A DNA stretch of 34,800 nt from Hyphomonadaceae bacterium BRH_c29 (GTDB lineage Bacteria; Pseudomonadota; Alphaproteobacteria; Caulobacterales; Hyphomonadaceae). The translations under genes were made by a program, and so were the position numbers. Location of the stretch: positions 1 to 34,800 of the forward strand of contig LADW01000087.1 in the NCBI GenBank assembly GCA_000961695.1. Direction: 5' to 3'. A model generated the notes under the pieces. That model saw only the letters and a list, made by a program, of their open reading frames with translations. It made no database searches and was not told the DNA's origin. The first letter of the stretch is position 1. Every line of letters starts with the position of its first letter. Below are positions 32,356 through 34,800 of this stretch, piece by piece.

Positions 32356-33165
32356 ATGAAGATCTGGAAGATGAATGGTGCCGGCAACGCGTTTGCCATT
32401 TTCGATGCCCGTTCGGCGCCGTTCACGCCGACGACCGAACAGGTGTGCCAGATCGCCGAAGATCTGAATGCCGACCAGGTGATCGCGCTGGAGCGCGACG
32501 CCACCAAGGATGTGTTCATGCGCATCTGGAACCGGGATGGCGGTGAAGTCTCTGCCTGCGGCAATGCCAGCCGCTGCGTCGGGCGCCTTCTTCTGGACGA
32601 AACCGGCAAGGACCGGATCACGATCCAGACCGAGGCTGACATGCTGCGCGCTTTCCGGGCTGAAGACGGCCTGATTACGGTGGACATGGGCTCGCCCCTG
32701 ATGGGCTGGGAAGACATTCCGCTGTCTGAAAAGATGGATGTGCGCGGCGTCGACGTGAAGATCGGGCCGATCGACAATCCGGTGCTGTCGCGACCTGCGG
32801 TCGTTTCCATGGGTAACCCGCACGCGGTGTTCTTTGTCTCCGATGTGGACGCCTATGACATCCCGGCGCTGGGGCCCTTGGTCGAATGGCACCCGCTGTT
32901 CCCGGAAGGCACGAATGTCGGCTTCGCGCAGGTGATTGACCGCAACACGATCCGTCTGCGGGTGTGGGAACGCGGGGCAGGGCTGACCAAAGCCTGCGGC
33001 ACGGGGGCCTGCGCAGCGCTGGTCTGCGCAGCGCGTGCAAAGCTCACCGAACGGACCGCGAAACTGATCCTCGACGGCGGAGAACTTCTGATCGAGTGGC
33101 GCGAAAGCGACGACCGCGTCTACATGACGGGGCCGGTCGAGCTGGAATTCGAAACCGAAATCTGA
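32356..33165 (+). CDS. dapF: Diaminopimelate epimerase
   Basis: A 269-residue enzyme converting LL- to meso-diaminopimelate for lysine and peptidoglycan. The acid-base pair is Cys68 (SACGNASRC) and Cys214 (TKACGTGAC). KMNGAGNAFAIFDAR (5-19), SMGNPHAVFFV, GTNVGFAQV and VWERGAG (204-209) are family landmarks. The length is normal. mtaB follows by 55 bp or less, and ftsY follows mtaB, an order common in Alphaproteobacteria. Confidence 0.97.
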   Translation: MKIWKMNGAGNAFAIFDARSAPFTPTTEQVCQIAEDLNADQVIALERDATKDVFMRIWNRDGGEVSACGNASRCVGRLLLDETGKDRITIQTEADMLRAFRAEDGLITVDMGSPLMGWEDIPLSEKMDVRGVDVKIGPIDNPVLSRPAVVSMGNPHAVFFVSDVDAYDIPALGPLVEWHPLFPEGTNVGFAQVIDRNTIRLRVWERGAGLTKACGTGACAALVCAARAKLTERTAKLILDGGELLIEWRESDDRVYMTGPVELEFETEI

Positions 33166-33220
33166 GGCCTGCGCTTGATTCATGCGCTGCGCGGCGCGAT
33201 GTGCGCTGGACGATATTGCC

Positions 33221-34498
33221 ATGACCAAGCCCGAAAGCCCTTCCAGCCCGACGCTGATTACGCTCGGATGCCGCCTGAACTCTTACGAGTCCGAGGTGAT
33301 GCGCAGCCATGCGGAGGCGGCGGGCCTGTCGGCAGCGGTGATCGTGAACACGTGTGCGGTGACCGGTGAGGCTGTCAGGTCTGCACGTCAGGCCATCCGT
33401 AGGGCCGCGAAAGAGCATCCCGGTGCGCCGATCCTCGTAACCGGTTGCGCGGCGCAGATCGATCCGGACATGTTCGCCAAGATGCCGGAAGTGACCCGGG
33501 TCATCGGCAACCATGAAAAGATGAAAGCCGAGACCTGGCTTCCGGTGGACCTGCTGGGCGGGCATGAGAAGGTGCGCGTCAACGATATCATGTCGGTGAA
33601 AGAGACGGCGGCGCATCTGATCGATGGCATGGATGGGCGCGCACGGGCCTATGTGCAGGTCCAGAATGGCTGTGACCATCGCTGCACGTTCTGCATCATC
33701 CCGTTCGGGAGGGGGAATTCCCGCTCTGTACCGGCCGGCGAAGTGGTTGAGCAGGTCAGGCGCCTGGTTGAGACCGGGCATTATGAAGTCGTGCTGACCG
33801 GCGTCGATCTGACCAGCTGGGGCGCAGACCTGCCGGGCACGCCGCAGCTCGGCAATCTGGTGCAGCGCATCCTGAAACTGGTGCCGGGCCTGCAACAGCT
33901 GCGGATTTCGTCGATTGATGCCATCGAGATCGATGACGCCTTGTTCGAGGCGATGGGCGAACCGCGCCTTGCGCCGTTCATGCACCTGTCGCTGCAGCAT
34001 GGTGACAATCTGATCCTGAAGCGGATGAAGCGGCGCCATTCACGCGATGACGCGATTATTCTGGCGGACAAGCTGCGGAGTTTGCGTCCGGATATTGCAC
34101 TTGGTGCGGATATCATTGCTGGGTTTCCAACCGAGACCGAGGCGCATTTCGAGAACTCAGTTCGTCTTGTGGATGATTGTGGCCTCGCCTTCCTGCACGT
34201 CTTTCCCTACAGCCCGCGCCCCGGCACACCGGCAGCGCGTATGCCGCAACTGGAGAAGGCCGTGATCAAGGAACGGGCCGCGCGTCTGCGTGAGACAGGC
34301 GAAAACGCACTCAAGACGCACTTTTCGCGCCATATTGGCGAAATTCGCGAGGCTTTGGTGGAGCGGGAAACGGCGGCGCGCCTGCCGGACTTCACGCCGG
34401 TGAAACTGTCGCGCGATCCCGGCCAAGCTGGACGCCCGGTGCGTGCCCATATAACCGGGCATGACGGCAAACAGCTGATCGGAGAAATACAAGAATGA
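33221..34498 (+). CDS. mtaB: tRNA t6A37 methylthiotransferase
   Basis: A 425-residue radical-SAM methylthiotransferase that converts t6A37 to ms2t6A37. The N-terminal cluster cysteines are 17 (LGCRLNSYES), 45 (VNTCAVT) and 76 (VTGCAAQ). The radical-SAM triad is C151-x3-C155-x2-C158 in NGCDHRCTFCIIPFGRG. SLQHGDNLILKRMKRRH and DIIAGFPTETEAHF are MtaB-like, and a C-terminal TRAM-type region follows. ATG 33221 gives the standard start; an in-frame ATG at 33182 adds 13 residues and cannot be excluded. It overlaps ftsY by 4 nt. Confidence 0.95.
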   Translation: MTKPESPSSPTLITLGCRLNSYESEVMRSHAEAAGLSAAVIVNTCAVTGEAVRSARQAIRRAAKEHPGAPILVTGCAAQIDPDMFAKMPEVTRVIGNHEKMKAETWLPVDLLGGHEKVRVNDIMSVKETAAHLIDGMDGRARAYVQVQNGCDHRCTFCIIPFGRGNSRSVPAGEVVEQVRRLVETGHYEVVLTGVDLTSWGADLPGTPQLGNLVQRILKLVPGLQQLRISSIDAIEIDDALFEAMGEPRLAPFMHLSLQHGDNLILKRMKRRHSRDDAIILADKLRSLRPDIALGADIIAGFPTETEAHFENSVRLVDDCGLAFLHVFPYSPRPGTPAARMPQLEKAVIKERAARLRETGENALKTHFSRHIGEIREALVERETAARLPDFTPVKLSRDPGQAGRPVRAHITGHDGKQLIGEIQE

Positions 34499-34800
34499 TC
34501 CTCTGGTTCGGGAAGAAGAAAAAGGCGGACGAGTTGAAGGCCGCCGGCGCTGCCATGCAGGCGCCCGAACTCTCGGCTGAGGAGCTCGCCGCAAAGGAAG
34601 CGGCTGAGGCAGAGGCCGCAAAGGCGGCTGCCGAAAAGGAAGAGATCGAACGGATCGTCGCCGAGGCCAACAAGGCCTGGGAAGAGCGTCAGGCGCGCGA
34701 GGCCCAGGAAGCCGCCGCTGAAGCCGCGCGCCTCGATGAGGCAGCGCGCCGGGCCGAAGAGGCCGCCGCAGCCGCTACGGCCGAGGAGGCGGCCCGTCTC
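34495..34800 (+). CDS. ftsY: Signal recognition particle receptor FtsY (5' part)
   Basis: Partial: at least 102 codons run open to the window edge. The start MILWFGKKKKADELK has the basic, aromatic membrane-targeting tip, followed by a highly Ala/Glu-rich helical stretch (AEELAAKEAAEAEAAKAAAE and similar), like the A domain of FtsY that precedes the NG GTPase. Identity is inferred from this N-terminus and from the dapF-mtaB-ftsY order; the GTPase itself lies outside the window. ATG 34495 overlaps the mtaB stop (ATGA), indicating coupled translation. Confidence 0.82.
   Translation, partial: MILWFGKKKKADELKAAGAAMQAPELSAEELAAKEAAEAEAAKAAAEKEEIERIVAEANKAWEERQAREAQEAAAEAARLDEAARRAEEAAAAATAEEAARL

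Noticed and set aside
1..34800. Mobile elements, tRNA/rRNA genes, CRISPR arrays, phage genes
   Set aside because: I looked for transposase or integrase motifs, cloverleaf ends, spaced direct repeats and structural phage genes and found nothing that held up.

Overview
The window is a high-GC, densely packed chromosomal segment from an alphaproteobacterium. The best guess is the Hyphomonadaceae (Hyphomonas-like). This rests on the gene order dapF - mtaB - ftsY, the trmD - rplS - leuC block with dispersed leuD and leuB, an L19 with an alanine-rich tail, and ethylmalonyl-CoA pathway genes. The taxon is an inference from gene content. No insertion sequence, integrase, tRNA, rRNA, CRISPR array or phage gene was seen.

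Layout. 1-4.5 kb: a GT2 glycosyltransferase (minus), a small conserved protein, an unrecognised exported protein with AT-richer DNA, then a minus-strand run of a lipoprotein, two small membrane proteins and a GDT1/UPF0016 cation exporter. The exporter lies behind a clear yybP-ykoY (Mn2+) riboswitch. 4.5-5.5 kb: a TetR regulator with a paired operator-like site, followed by a YciI-like protein. 5.6-7.6 kb: trmD and rplS (overlapping), an intrinsic terminator and a PP2A-like phosphatase. 7.9-9.9 kb: a soluble PAS/HisKA/HATPase/REC/REC hybrid kinase. 10-18.2 kb: leuC, leuD and leuB in order but separated by cysK, a GST, a VOC protein and membrane genes. Between leuD and leuB lies an island of four paralogous small lipoproteins and a decayed monooxygenase gene.

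18.2-25 kb: an amidohydrolase whose Shine-Dalgarno is locked in a perfect 11-bp hairpin, an ArsR - AHSA1 - small membrane protein operon with a near-perfect operator palindrome, an NTF2-like protein, asd, an MscS channel, a membrane protein and a RarD-type transporter. 25-27.4 kb: a minus-strand operon of a YbjN-like exported protein, a class C beta-lactamase-fold hydrolase and a LysE exporter. 27.5-30.3 kb: mcl2 ((3S)-malyl-CoA thioesterase) and mch (mesaconyl-CoA hydratase), which point to acetyl-CoA assimilation by the ethylmalonyl-CoA pathway, with an ArsC-like protein between them. 30.3-32.3 kb: an HxlR regulator divergent from an NTF2-like/SDR pair, then a small membrane protein. 32.3-34.8 kb: dapF, mtaB and the 5' end of ftsY.

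Functionally the segment combines leucine (leuCDB), lysine/threonine (asd, dapF) and cysteine (cysK) synthesis, tRNA modification (trmD, mtaB), ribosome and secretion housekeeping (rplS, ftsY), and small regulator-plus-effector cassettes. The most promising undescribed elements are the lipoprotein array with its invariant CR-x13-C-x5-W core and the Shine-Dalgarno-sequestering hairpin at 18205-18236.
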